DNA of 64,000 nt from Streptomyces sp. AA1529 (GTDB taxonomy: Bacteria > Actinomycetota > Actinomycetes > Streptomycetales > Streptomycetaceae), in assembly GCF_000280905.1 (NCBI RefSeq), contig NZ_ALAP01000099.1, positions 24,996-88,995 of the forward strand. The letters run 5' to 3'. The notes under the pieces are model-generated. The model was given only the letters and a program-made list of their open reading frames with translations. It made no database searches and was not told where the DNA came from. Each line of letters begins with the position of its first letter. Within the stretch, counting starts at the first letter, position 1. Position numbers and translations under genes: made by a program. This document shows positions 26,220 to 33,808 of the stretch, in pieces.

Positions 26220-26789
26220 TCAGGTGGCCGCCCAGGCCGCCTCGATCATCCGGAAGACCTCGTCCACCGCCGCCTGCGGATCGGCCGACTCGCGGGCCAG
26301 TGAGTAGGCGTCGACCGTGAACCTGGCGAGTGTCCGGCAGGCTGTGCTGGTCCGGGCCAGGTCCGGGTCCGCCGCCATGGCCGCCGCCAGCGACTCCGCG
26401 TGGCGCAACCGCATCGACTCCTCGTAGGTGCGCAGCGCGGGCGAGGAGTCGATCATGTGCCAGACCGGGGAGGCGCTGTCGGCCGTGCAGTGCCGCACCA
26501 GGGCGTGGATCTCCCGGCGCAGCGCGGGGACGAGGGGCTCCCCGGGCGCCCGGTCGGTGACCGCCCGGACGAGGCGCTGCTCGAAGTCCGCGTCCTGCTC
26601 GAACACCAGCGCCTCTTTCGAGGCGAAGTGGGAGAAGAGCGTGGTGACGGCCACGTCGGCCTCGGCGGCGACTTCGCGGATGCCCACCGCGTCGTACCCG
26701 CGCTCCAGGAAGAGCCGGAGGGCGGTCTCCGCGATCTTCTGGCGGGTCGCCGCCTTCTTGCGTTCGCGGCGTCCGGGCGGCGTGGTCAT
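26220..26789 (-). CDS. TetR-family repressor
   Basis: 189 residues. The N-terminal helix-turn-helix (about 12-58; KKAATRQKIAETALRLFLERGYDAVGIREVAAEADVAVTTLFSHFASKEAL) is followed by a helical ligand-binding domain. It is divergent from the quinone reductase gene. The 70-bp gap carries a clear palindromic operator, so the protein very probably represses both genes until it binds an inducer. Confidence 0.92.
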   Translation of the reverse strand: MTTPPGRRERKKAATRQKIAETALRLFLERGYDAVGIREVAAEADVAVTTLFSHFASKEALVFEQDADFEQRLVRAVTDRAPGEPLVPALRREIHALVRHCTADSASPVWHMIDSSPALRTYEESMRLRHAESLAAAMAADPDLARTSTACRTLARFTVDAYSLARESADPQAAVDEVFRMIEAAWAAT

Positions 26790-26815
26790 GCGCTGAAGCT
26801 ACCAGATGCGAAACC

Positions 26816-26844
26816 CTAACCGTTTCGAAAAACTAACGGTTAGT
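26816..26844. promoter_or_regulatory. TetR operator in divergent promoter
   Basis: CTAACCGTT (26816-26824) and AACGGTTAG (26835-26843) are perfect 9-bp arms 10 bp apart. A second, overlapping palindrome ACTAAC-G-GTTAGT occupies 26832-26844. The block is strikingly AT-rich for this DNA and lies between the TetR and reductase starts, 16 bp before the reductase ATG. Confidence 0.75.
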
Positions 26845-26859
26845 GTTACGTTCGTCGTC

Positions 26860-27753
26860 ATGAGAAAAGTGAGCTTCGCCGAGTTCGGCGGTCCGGAAGT
26901 GCTGCGCCTCGTGGACGCCGAGGAGCCCCATGCGGGCCCCGGCCAGGTGCGCGTCGCCGTGCGCGCCGCCGGCGTGAACCCCGTCGACTGGAGGATCCGG
27001 GAGGGACAGACCCTGCGCGCCCATCCGATCGAACTGCCCGCCGGAGTCGGGCTGGACGCCGCCGGAGTGGTGGACGAGGTCGGCGAGGGGGTCGAAGGCG
27101 TCGAGGCCGGCGACCCGGTGTTCGGCGAGGGGGCCGACACCTACGCCGAGTTCGCCGTGCTGACGGCCTGGGCCCGGATACCCGAGGGCCTGACCTTCGA
27201 GGAGGCGGCCGGATACCCCTCCGTGGTGGAGACCGCGCTGCGCATCATCCGCGAGGTCGGGGTGCGGCCCGGGCAGACCCTGCTGGTCAGCGGCGCGTCC
27301 GGGGGAGTCGGCTCGGCCGTGCTGCAGATCGCCCGCGACCGCGGCATCGCGGTGATCGGCACGGCCGGGGCGGCGAACCAGGACTATCTGCGCGGCCTGG
27401 GCGCAACCGCCACCTCCTACGGCGCGGGCTGGGCGGAGCGGGTCCGGCGGCTCGGCCGCATCGACGCCGCGCTGGATCTCGCCGGTGCGGGCGTCCTGGC
27501 CGAACTCGTCGAACTGACCGGGGACGCGCGGAAGGTCGTCTCCATCGCCGATCTCACCGCACCGGAACTCGGCGTCCGGTTCTCCGGGACGGCCGGGAGC
27601 GTCCCGGCGGCCCTGGCCGAAGCCGGCCGCCTCATCGCGCAGAGGAAGCTCCACATCCCGGTCGAGAAGTCCTACCCGCTCGCCGAGGCCGCGGCGGCGC
27701 ACATCGACAGCCGGGCCGGCCACACCCGCGGGCGCCGGGTCCTGGTCGTCTGA
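26860..27753 (+). CDS. Zinc-free NADP-dependent quinone oxidoreductase (MDR family)
   Basis: 297 residues. A GroES-like N-terminal domain (GQVRVAVRAAGVNPVDWRIREG) is followed by a Rossmann domain with LLVSGASGGVGSAVLQIARDRG and the C-terminal HTRGRRVLVV. No zinc-ligand cysteines, as in quinone reductases and other zinc-free medium-chain reductases. It reduces quinones or activated alkenes with NADPH. It is the probable TetR target, with the operator just before its start. Confidence 0.9.
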   Translation: MRKVSFAEFGGPEVLRLVDAEEPHAGPGQVRVAVRAAGVNPVDWRIREGQTLRAHPIELPAGVGLDAAGVVDEVGEGVEGVEAGDPVFGEGADTYAEFAVLTAWARIPEGLTFEEAAGYPSVVETALRIIREVGVRPGQTLLVSGASGGVGSAVLQIARDRGIAVIGTAGAANQDYLRGLGATATSYGAGWAERVRRLGRIDAALDLAGAGVLAELVELTGDARKVVSIADLTAPELGVRFSGTAGSVPAALAEAGRLIAQRKLHIPVEKSYPLAEAAAAHIDSRAGHTRGRRVLVV

Positions 27754-27963
27754 GCCGTCTCCGGCCCGGTCACGCCGCCCGGCCCGCCGGTTCCGCCGCC
27801 GGCTCCGGCGACGATGCGCCCGGGCCGTCGCCGTTGCCGTCGCCGGAGGTCCGTTCCGTCGCGGAGCCCGGGCCGCCGGCGGAGGGCGCGGGCACCGGGC
27901 CCCGCTGCCGGACGGGCTCGCGCGCGGCTGCGCGGTGCTCCCGTCCGGCGGCGCCCGGTGCCG

Positions 27964-28731
27964 TCACTTCCCGGCGCCGACGGGGCCGACCGTTACCCCG
28001 GACTCGGTGGTTTCGGAGACCGGCAGGTTGAAGCTGATCGGCAGGGTCTGCGAGGTGGTCTCGTTCGGCGGAGTGACCACGAGGCCGGTGACGTCCACGC
28101 CGCTGCCGCCGGTGTCGTTCGGCGGGTAGTGCAGGGTGAAACGTGTCGACTCGCCGGGGCTGACGCGGACCGTCGGGGCGGCGACGCCGTTCCGGGCGGC
28201 GTTCATGGTGCCCGCCGGGCTCTGCAGGTCGACCCCGGGGTATCCGTGCATCGTGCACGCCGTGGCGGTGGTGTTCTCGAGGTTCACCAGGAGGCTGCCC
28301 CGGGCCATGCCGGGGGAGGTGCTGAAGTCGAGTCCGGAGGTCTTGCAGGGGCCGATCTCGGGCGTCCCGCCATCGGCACCGCCCTGCCCTCCGGAGGAGC
28401 CCGCGCCCTCGCTCTTCCCCGAGGAACCGGACGTCTCCTTGCCGGAGTTCTCGCTGCCCTCGTCCCGGGCGCGGGACGAGGGTGAGGGGGAGGTGCCGCT
28501 CTCCTTCCGCGAGCTGTCCTCGGAGGAGTCGCCGGGCACGGGGGCCGCTTCGCCGGCCACCTTCTCGGGTGCGTCAGCCGCCTGTTCGCCGCATCCGGTC
28601 AGCAGGGCCGCCGCGAGCAGGGCCGTGAGCCCGGCCGCGAGCCGCGCGCCCCCGGTGCCGCGCGACCTTCCGGCCCTGCCCCCCGCGGCCCTCCGGGCCG
28701 CCCGCACCGCATGCTGCTCTCGTTCGCTCAT
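27964..28731 (-). CDS. DUF4232 lipoprotein
   Basis: 255 residues from the chosen ATG. An Arg-rich N-terminus and hydrophobic segment end in a lipobox (LLAAALLTGCG), so it should be lipid-anchored outside the membrane. A roughly 80-residue Ser/Gly/Glu-rich linker follows, then a beta-rich DUF4232 domain (IGPCKTSGLDFSTSPG...NTTATACTMHGYPGVDLQ...TRFTLHYPP) with two cysteines. Function unknown. Starts further upstream are open but add non-conserved sequence. The 210 bp between it and the convergent reductase (27754-27963) and the 289 bp upstream of it (28732-29020) show no other feature. Confidence 0.82.
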   Translation of the reverse strand: MSEREQHAVRAARRAAGGRAGRSRGTGGARLAAGLTALLAAALLTGCGEQAADAPEKVAGEAAPVPGDSSEDSSRKESGTSPSPSSRARDEGSENSGKETSGSSGKSEGAGSSGGQGGADGGTPEIGPCKTSGLDFSTSPGMARGSLLVNLENTTATACTMHGYPGVDLQSPAGTMNAARNGVAAPTVRVSPGESTRFTLHYPPNDTGGSGVDVTGLVVTPPNETTSQTLPISFNLPVSETTESGVTVGPVGAGK

Positions 28732-29020
28732 CGCCGCCACGCCCTGATCATCCCATCGTGTGTCCATGCCGGATGCGGGGGAGTCACTGTCCGGACCGCC
28801 CCGTGCCCTACGACTTCGATGCCGGAGGCCGGGAAAAAGTTCACAACGGGGTGCGTGCGGCGGTCCGTTGCGGCGCGATTCCGGTGCCGGTCCGCGCAAC
28901 TCGCCGCTTCCGGAGGCGCGTTCTCCGTTCCCGGAGGGAGTGTTCCGGGCGGTGCGGGCACCTTCCACCGCGCCCGCGGGACGGGGCGCGCCGGCCGGTC
29001 GCGGCCGGGCGTCCCGGGGA

Positions 29021-30010
29021 TCAGGCGTTCCGGGCGCAGGAGGTGAGGCGGTCGGCGAGCGCCGTGACGAGGTCGCGCAGCTCCGCGGGGCGCTCGATGA
29101 CGAACGGCCGGTCCAGCGAGGCGAGGACGGCGGGCAGCCAGTCGAGCTCCGCCACCCGCAGTTCGGCCCGCAGCCACCGCTCGGCCGGAGCGTCCGTGCC
29201 CTTCGCGGGCGCGGGCTCCGTCAGGCGCGCGACCGACGCGGGCAGACCGGCGCGGATCTGCTCCACGGTCCCGTGGATCCGCAGGACCACCTCGTACCGG
29301 TACTCGGCCGTCGCGAAGCCGTCCAGTACGCGCTGCGCCGGGTCGGTCCCGGCCGGGATCCCGAAGGTGCCGGGCAGGGGCCGGGCGCCCTCGATGCGGT
29401 CGAGGCGGAGGGTCCGGTCCTGCCCGATCCCGGGATCCCTGCCCGTGACGTACCACCGGCCCGCGTGGGCGACGATGCCGTAGGCGTGCAGGGTGCGTTC
29501 GCTGCGCCGGCCGTGGCGGTCGCGGTATCCGAGCGAGAGCGGCCGGCGGTGGTGTACCGCGTCGGCGACGGTCAGCAGGACCTCGGCGTCCGGGGTGGTG
29601 AACTCACCGGGTGCGGAGGTGAAGGCGAGGGACTCCAGGACCGTGTCGAGTCTGCGGGCCACATGCCTGGGCAGCACCCTGCGCACCTTGGCCGCCGCGG
29701 TCTCGCCGGCCGTGCCCGCCGCCGTCGTCAGTCCCGCCCGGCGCCCGGCGACCAGGCCGAGCAGCACGGCGAGGGCCTCGTCGTCGCCGAGCATCAGCGG
29801 AGGCAACCGGTGCCCCGGGGTGAGCCGGTATCCGCCGTAGCGGCCCCGCACCGTCTCCACGGGCACGTCCAGGTCGATCAGCTGGCCCACGTACCGCCGC
29901 ACGGTGCGGTCGTCGACGCCGAGCCGGTCGGCGAGTTCGGCCACCGACCGGATGCCGCCCGACTGCAGAAGTTCCAGGAGGGTCAGCACGCGCCCGGTGG
30001 GTCGAGACAT
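29021..30010 (-). CDS. WYL-domain transcriptional regulator (YafY-like)
   Basis: 329 residues. A winged helix (1-60; GRVLTLLELLQSGGIRSVAELADRLGVDDRTVRRYVGQL) leads into a linker and a WYL domain (about 140-230; LSLGYRDRHGRRSERTLHAYGIVAHAGRWYVTGRD...LRLDRIEG), then a WCX-like C-terminal region. WYL domains sense nucleic acids or small ligands. In this family the regulator commonly controls an adjacent divergent VOC gene, as here (103-bp gap). A CGGAC-N7-GTCCG repeat at 30033-30049 is a possible operator. Confidence 0.88.
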   Translation of the reverse strand: MSRPTGRVLTLLELLQSGGIRSVAELADRLGVDDRTVRRYVGQLIDLDVPVETVRGRYGGYRLTPGHRLPPLMLGDDEALAVLLGLVAGRRAGLTTAAGTAGETAAAKVRRVLPRHVARRLDTVLESLAFTSAPGEFTTPDAEVLLTVADAVHHRRPLSLGYRDRHGRRSERTLHAYGIVAHAGRWYVTGRDPGIGQDRTLRLDRIEGARPLPGTFGIPAGTDPAQRVLDGFATAEYRYEVVLRIHGTVEQIRAGLPASVARLTEPAPAKGTDAPAERWLRAELRVAELDWLPAVLASLDRPFVIERPAELRDLVTALADRLTSCARNA

Positions 30011-30113
30011 GGCGGCAGCCTAGCGCGCATACCGGACCGATTCCGTCCGCTATCTGTCCTAGCGTGCGCAGCGCAGCCGCTTCACCGGCACTTCACCGAC
30101 CAGGGAGAACACC

Positions 30114-30512
30114 GTGGACTTCGTTTCGATCCGCATCATCACCGGCGACGTCGCACGCCTCGTCGCCTTCTACGAGAGGGCCACCGGGGTGTCGGCGGCC
30201 TGGGCGACCGAGGACTTCGCCGAACTCGTCACCCCCAGGGCCACCCTCGCGATCGGCAGTACCCGCACCGTCCCGATGTTCGCACCGGACTCCGCTCGTC
30301 CCGCCGCCAACCACAGTGTGATCATCGAGTTCCTCGTCGAGGACGTGGACCGGGTGCACGGCAACCTGGGCGGCCTGGTGGAGGAGTTCGTCGCCGGGCC
30401 CACCACCATGCCCTGGGGCAACCGGGCGCTGCTCTTCCGCGACCCCGACGGCAACCTCGTCAACTTCTTCACGCCGGTCACCCCGGCCGCCGTGGCGAAG
30501 TTCGCCCGCTGA
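30114..30512 (+). CDS. VOC family protein
   Basis: 132 residues, one glyoxalase-fold domain: MDFVSIRIITGDVARLVAFYERATGV at the start and LLFRDPDGNLVNFFTPV at the end, the usual metal-ligand region. The GTG at 30114 has AGGGAG at 30102-30107. It is divergent from the WYL regulator, which is its likely controller. Substrate unknown. Confidence 0.87.
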   Translation: MDFVSIRIITGDVARLVAFYERATGVSAAWATEDFAELVTPRATLAIGSTRTVPMFAPDSARPAANHSVIIEFLVEDVDRVHGNLGGLVEEFVAGPTTMPWGNRALLFRDPDGNLVNFFTPVTPAAVAKFAR

Positions 30513-30529
30513 CCCGGCGCCCGGCCCCG

Positions 30530-30564
30530 CGCCGCCGGCCCGTGCACGCCGCGGGCCGGCGGCG
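30530..30564. terminator. 13-bp-stem hairpin between VOC gene and rpsN
   Basis: CGCCGCCGGCCCG (30530-30542) pairs perfectly with CGGGCCGGCGGCG (30552-30564) around a 9-nt loop, 18 bp after the VOC stop. The rest of the 195-bp convergent gap (30513-30707) is featureless. Confidence 0.65.
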
Positions 30565-30707
30565 GATCCGTCGGGCACTGCCCGGGCGCCGGTCCCGTAC
30601 GACCCCGAGCAGGGGCCGCGCGGGACCGCTCCGCTGCCGCCGGCCCGGGGTGAGGGGCGCCCCCCCCGGATGCGGGGAGGCCCGGCGGGACGCCCCTCAG
30701 GCGGGGG

Positions 30708-31013
30708 TCACCGGGAGGACTTGGTGACTCCCGGAAGTTCGCCCGCGTGTGCCATCGCGCGCATGCGGACGCGGGAGAGTCCGAAGGCCCGCAGGTGGCC
30801 GCGGGGGCGGCCGTCGACGCCGTCCCGGTTGCGCACTCGCGTCGCGCCGGCGTCCCGCGGCTGCCGCCGCAGTTCCCGGAGCGCGGCCCCGTACTCGGCC
30901 GGTGTGGCGGCCGGGTCGCGCAGGATCTCCTTCAGCTCGGCCCGGCGCCGTGCGTACCGCGCGACGAGCGCCCTGCGTTTCTCGTTCTTGGCGATCTTGC
31001 TCTGCTTGGCCAT
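30708..31013 (-). CDS. rpsN: 30S ribosomal protein S14, zinc-independent paralogue
   Basis: 101 residues, the long S14 form (MAKQSKIAKNEKRRALVARYARRRAELK...RNRDGVDGRPRGHLRAFGLSRVRMRAMAHAGELPGVTKSSR). It lacks the CxxC pairs of the zinc-binding form, so it can replace zinc-loaded S14 when zinc is scarce. Its ATG overlaps the L28 stop (ATGA at 31010-31013 on the minus strand), making a two-gene operon driven from the Zur box at 31279. Confidence 0.95.
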   Translation of the reverse strand: MAKQSKIAKNEKRRALVARYARRRAELKEILRDPAATPAEYGAALRELRRQPRDAGATRVRNRDGVDGRPRGHLRAFGLSRVRMRAMAHAGELPGVTKSSR

Positions 31014-31249
31014 CAGACCTTTCCTCCCCGTGCGCGGATCCGCGCGACGGCGGCCGCGACGCCGATCACGTCGACCGTCCGGATCCCCTTCGTGCTCAGC
31101 GTGAGGCGCACGTGGCGGTTCTCGCTCGCGAGCCAGTAGCGCTTGCGCTGGATGTTGGGGTCGAAGCGCCGGCTGGTGCGCCGGTGCGAGTGGGAGACGG
31201 ACTTGCCGAACACCGGCTGTGCGCCGGTCAACTGGCAGTGGGCGGACAC
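31013..31249 (-). CDS. rpmB: 50S ribosomal protein L28, zinc-independent paralogue
   Basis: 78 residues beginning at GTG 31249: SAHCQLTGAQPVFGKSVSHSHRRTSRRFDPNIQRKRYWLASENRHVRLTLSTKGIRTVD is clearly L28. The zinc-binding CxxC is broken (one Cys, then QLTG), which marks the C-minus paralogue. The leader to the GTG is short and contains the Zur operator. It is cotranscribed with rpsN. Confidence 0.95.
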   Translation of the reverse strand: MSAHCQLTGAQPVFGKSVSHSHRRTSRRFDPNIQRKRYWLASENRHVRLTLSTKGIRTVDVIGVAAAVARIRARGGKV

Positions 31250-31278
31250 GGGAGACCTTTCTCTCGGTGGAACAGACT

Positions 31279-31299
31279 TGGTAATGGTAACCATTTCCA
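31279..31299. promoter_or_regulatory. Zur box
   Basis: A 21-bp near-perfect palindrome with half-sites TGGxAATGGT and ACCATTxCCA around one central A (31289); the core AATGGT-A-ACCATT spans 31283-31295. Its placement between divergent zinc-free ribosomal genes matches the known arrangement for Zur-repressed operons in Streptomyces. Zinc starvation should relieve repression of both directions. Confidence 0.85.
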
Positions 31300-31311
31300 T
31301 ATACTGCTCGC

Positions 31312-31476
31312 ATGGCACGCGACGAACTCCGCCCGATCATCAAGCTCACCTCCACCGCCGGAACCGGCTACACCTACGTGACCCGCAAGAACCGCCGGAA
31401 CGACCCCGACCGCCTGACGCTGCGCAAGTACGACCCCGTCGCCCGCCGGCACGTCGACTTCCGCGAAACCCGCTGA
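31312..31476 (+). CDS. rpmG: 50S ribosomal protein L33, zinc-independent paralogue
   Basis: 54 residues (MARDELRPIIKLTSTAGTGYTYVTRKNRRNDPDRLTLRKYDPVARRHVDFRETR), with none of the four cysteines of the zinc-binding form. It starts 13 bp after the Zur box and leads the rightward operon rpmG-rpmE2-cobW-like-rpsR. Confidence 0.95.
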   Translation: MARDELRPIIKLTSTAGTGYTYVTRKNRRNDPDRLTLRKYDPVARRHVDFRETR

Positions 31477-31522
31477 CCCCCTGCCGCACACCCGCCACCC
31501 GACCCAGCAGAAGGACACCGCT

Positions 31523-31777
31523 GTGCAGCCCGGAATCCACCCCGCCTACCGGCCCGTCGTCTTCCGCGACAAGAGCGCCGGCTTCGCCTTCCTCACCCGC
31601 TCCACCATGACCGGCGACGCGACCGTCGCATGGGAGGACGGCAACACCTATTCCGTCGTCGACGTCGAGATCTCCTCCGCGAGCCACCCCTTCCACACCG
31701 GGGCCGCACGCGTCCTGGACACCGCCGGACGGGTCGAGCGGTTCGAACGCCGCTACGGCCGCCGGGGAGCCCGCTGA
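31523..31777 (+). CDS. rpmE2: 50S ribosomal protein L31 type B
   Basis: 84 residues (MQPGIHPAYRPVVFRDKSAGFAFLTRSTMT...VDVEISSASHPFHTGAARVLDTAGRVERFERRYG). It is a type B L31 with no cysteines, so it needs no zinc. The GTG at 31523 follows an AAGGAC. Its stop overlaps the start of the CobW-like gene (31777), a sign of coupling within the zinc-starvation operon. Confidence 0.95.
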   Translation: MQPGIHPAYRPVVFRDKSAGFAFLTRSTMTGDATVAWEDGNTYSVVDVEISSASHPFHTGAARVLDTAGRVERFERRYGRRGAR

Positions 31778-32937
31778 TGGCCGCCGACCGCACCCTCCCC
31801 GTCGTCCTGGTCGGCGGACTGCACGCCGAAGCCCGCACCGAGGTCGTCCGGCGGCTGCTCGGCTCGATGCCCGGCAGCGTCGCCCTGCACCACGATCTCG
31901 CCGCCGGGCCGTAGGGCACGGTGCTGCGCACGGTCCGCGACCGCGACGGCCTGCACAGCGCCTCCGAGGCCCCGCTGGTGAACGACTGCGCGTGCTGCGC
32001 ACTCCGCGAGGACCTCATCCCGGAGCTGACCCGGCTGGCCGGCGACGGCGTCACCCGCTGCGCCGTCGTCGAACTGTGGGACTCGGTGGAACCCAAGGCC
32101 ATGGCCGAGGTCGTCGCCGCGCACAGCCACGGCGTGCTGGAACTCACCGGCGTCATCACGGCGATCGACCCGGCCCTGGTGCTGCCCTTCCTCGCCAACG
32201 GCGACGATCTCGCCGAGGCCGGTCTCGCCGCGGCACCGTCCGACCGGCGCACCGTCGCCGACACCTGGGCCAGGCAGCTCGAATACGCCGCCGTGCTGGC
32301 ACTCGTGGAGGACGAGGAGTGGCCCGCCGACGAGGAGGACCGGGCGCTGCTGGCCCAACTGCACCCCACGGCACGCCAGGTGGACGCCGCCTCGGGCGAA
32401 CTGGTGGCGGCAGCCCTGGCGGGCTTCGACGCCGAGGCCGCCGCGGCCGCGCAGCACCCGGCCTGCGCGCTGCTGCCACAGGCGGCCGACGAGGCGGGCG
32501 TCGCCACCTGCGTATGGCACCGGGACCGCCCCTTCCATCCCGAACGGCTCTACCAGGCGCTGGAGGAGCTGACCTGCGCCGCCGCGCGCAGCCGTGGCCG
32601 CTTCTGGCTCGCCGACCGGCCCGACACCCTCCTGTCCTGGGACGCGGCGGGCGGGGCGCTGTGCGTCGAGGAGGCCGGCCCCTGGCTGGCCGCCCTCCCC
32701 GACGCCGCCTGGGAGAGGGTGCCCCCGGTGCGCCGCGCCGCCGCCGCGCTGGACTGGCACCCCGAGCACGGCGACCGCTGCCAGCACCTCGTCTTCACCG
32801 CTCCCGGCCTGGACCGGGACGGGCTGGCCGAGGTCCTGGAGTCCTGCCTGCTGACGGACGCGGAGTTCGCCGCGGGGCGCGAGGCATGGAAGCACCTGCC
32901 GCCCGCCTTCGACGCCCTCCTCGACCCCGTTCCCTGA
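31777..32937 (+). pseudogene. CobW/YciC-like zinc-homeostasis protein interrupted by TAG
   Basis: One frame runs from ATG 31777 to 32937, but codon 46 is TAG (31912-31914): ...HHDLAAGP-stop-GTVLRTVRDRDG. Both sides read as the same protein: the N-terminal strand VVLVGGLHAEARTEVV, and beyond the stop the CobW CxCC motif (VNDCACCALREDLIPEL) and C-terminal domain. A single G-to-T change from GAG would explain it. GTG 31921 could restart translation, giving a 338-residue protein without the first strand. The N-terminal loop already lacks a GxxGxGKT P-loop. Relatives are Zur-regulated GTPase-like zinc chaperones. Real nonsense mutation and sequencing error are both possible. Confidence 0.75.
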
Positions 32938-32992
32938 CGTCCGCCAGCACCCCCGCAAGCCCGAGCATCCCCGCAAGCAAAGGAAACCTCCC

Positions 32993-33229
32993 ATGGCTCA
33001 GCGCCCCGGCGCCCGCAGGGCCCGTACCCCCCGGCCGAACCCGCTGGACGCGGCGGGCATCACCCGCGTCGACCACAAGGACACCGATCTGCTGCGCACG
33101 TTCCTCTCCGACCGCGGCAAGATCCGCTCCCGCCGCGTCACCCGCCTCACCGCCCAGCAGCAGCGGCAGGTGGCGCGCGCTGTCAAGAACGCCCGCGAGC
33201 TGGCGCTCCTCCCGTACCCGGCCCGCTGA
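32993..33229 (+). CDS. rpsR: 30S ribosomal protein S18, alternative paralogue
   Basis: 78 residues (NPLDAAGITRVDHKDTDLLRTFLSDRGKIRSRRVTRLTAQQQRQVARAVKNARELALLPY), a clear S18 without cysteines. It is the last gene of the zinc-starvation operon, 55 bp after the CobW-like gene and before a strong hairpin. Confidence 0.95.
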   Translation: MAQRPGARRARTPRPNPLDAAGITRVDHKDTDLLRTFLSDRGKIRSRRVTRLTAQQQRQVARAVKNARELALLPYPAR

Positions 33230-33245
33230 CGGGCCCGCCCGCACC

Positions 33246-33300
33246 GCTCCCGGCCCGGGCGGCGGCGCCCGGGCCGGCGACCGGCTCCCGGGCCGGGAGC
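33246..33300 (+). terminator. Terminator of the zinc-starvation operon
   Basis: GCTCCCGGCCCGGG (33246-33259) pairs perfectly with CCCGGGCCGGGAGC (33287-33300), a 14-bp stem. The enclosed 27 nt offer a nested stem. It begins 17 bp after the rpsR stop. Confidence 0.65.
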
Positions 33301-33380
33301 GCTGTTCGGGGGCCGCCGAGGCGCGCCTGCAAGGCGACCGCGAACAGGTCCGATTGGTCATCCCCTGCTACGTTTGTGGT

Positions 33381-33737
33381 GTGATCATTGCTGACACCGA
33401 GAGCGCGCGGCGGGACGCGGAGCTGGTCCTCGACTTCTTCTCCACCGTGCTCTCGGGCGACCGCGACATCTCCGCCGTCCGGCGCTTCCTGGCACCGGAC
33501 TTCGTCGACCACGACTCCGAGGGCGACCCCGGCAGGACGGGTGTCGCCGCGAAGCTGACCGCGCTGTGGAACGCCCGGCCCGCTGCGGCCTTCCGCCCGC
33601 ACCAGGCGATCGCGGCGGGCGGCTACGTCGCCGTACGGTCCACGCTCGAAGGCGGCGAGCGCCCGGTGCCGTTCGCCGACACCTACCGGGTCGCGGACGG
33701 CCGGCTCACCGAGCACTGGCACGTGGTCGGCGCCTGA
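33381..33737 (+). CDS. SnoaL-like/ester cyclase family protein
   Basis: 118 residues with the NTF2-like cone: LDFFSTVLSGDRDISAVRRFLAPDFVDHDSEGDPG, then VRSTLEGGERPVPFADTYRVADGRLTEHWHVVG. Many relatives are small isomerases, cyclases or dehydratases, and many more are uncharacterised. The GTG at 33381 has no Shine-Dalgarno; TACGTT at 33369-33374 is a possible -10 that would make the mRNA nearly leaderless. Confidence 0.78.
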   Translation: MIIADTESARRDAELVLDFFSTVLSGDRDISAVRRFLAPDFVDHDSEGDPGRTGVAAKLTALWNARPAAAFRPHQAIAAGGYVAVRSTLEGGERPVPFADTYRVADGRLTEHWHVVGA

Positions 33738-33778
33738 CGCACCGAGCCCCGGCTCCGGGCCGCGGGGGAGGACCAGGA

Positions 33779-33797
33779 CCGCCGCGCCCCGCGGCGG
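33779..33797. terminator. Short hairpin between convergent genes
   Basis: CCGCCGCG (33779-33786) pairs with CGCGGCGG (33790-33797) around CCC. It is 42 bp after the SnoaL-like stop and 12 bp from the end of the decarboxylase gene. Confidence 0.45.
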
Positions 33798-33808
33798 GGA
33801 GCCGCCCC

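Noticed and set aside
31912..31914. TAG read as an amino acid (pyrrolysine-like recoding)
   Set aside because: No recoding machinery is visible and streptomycetes are not known to recode TAG; a nonsense change or sequencing error is simpler.
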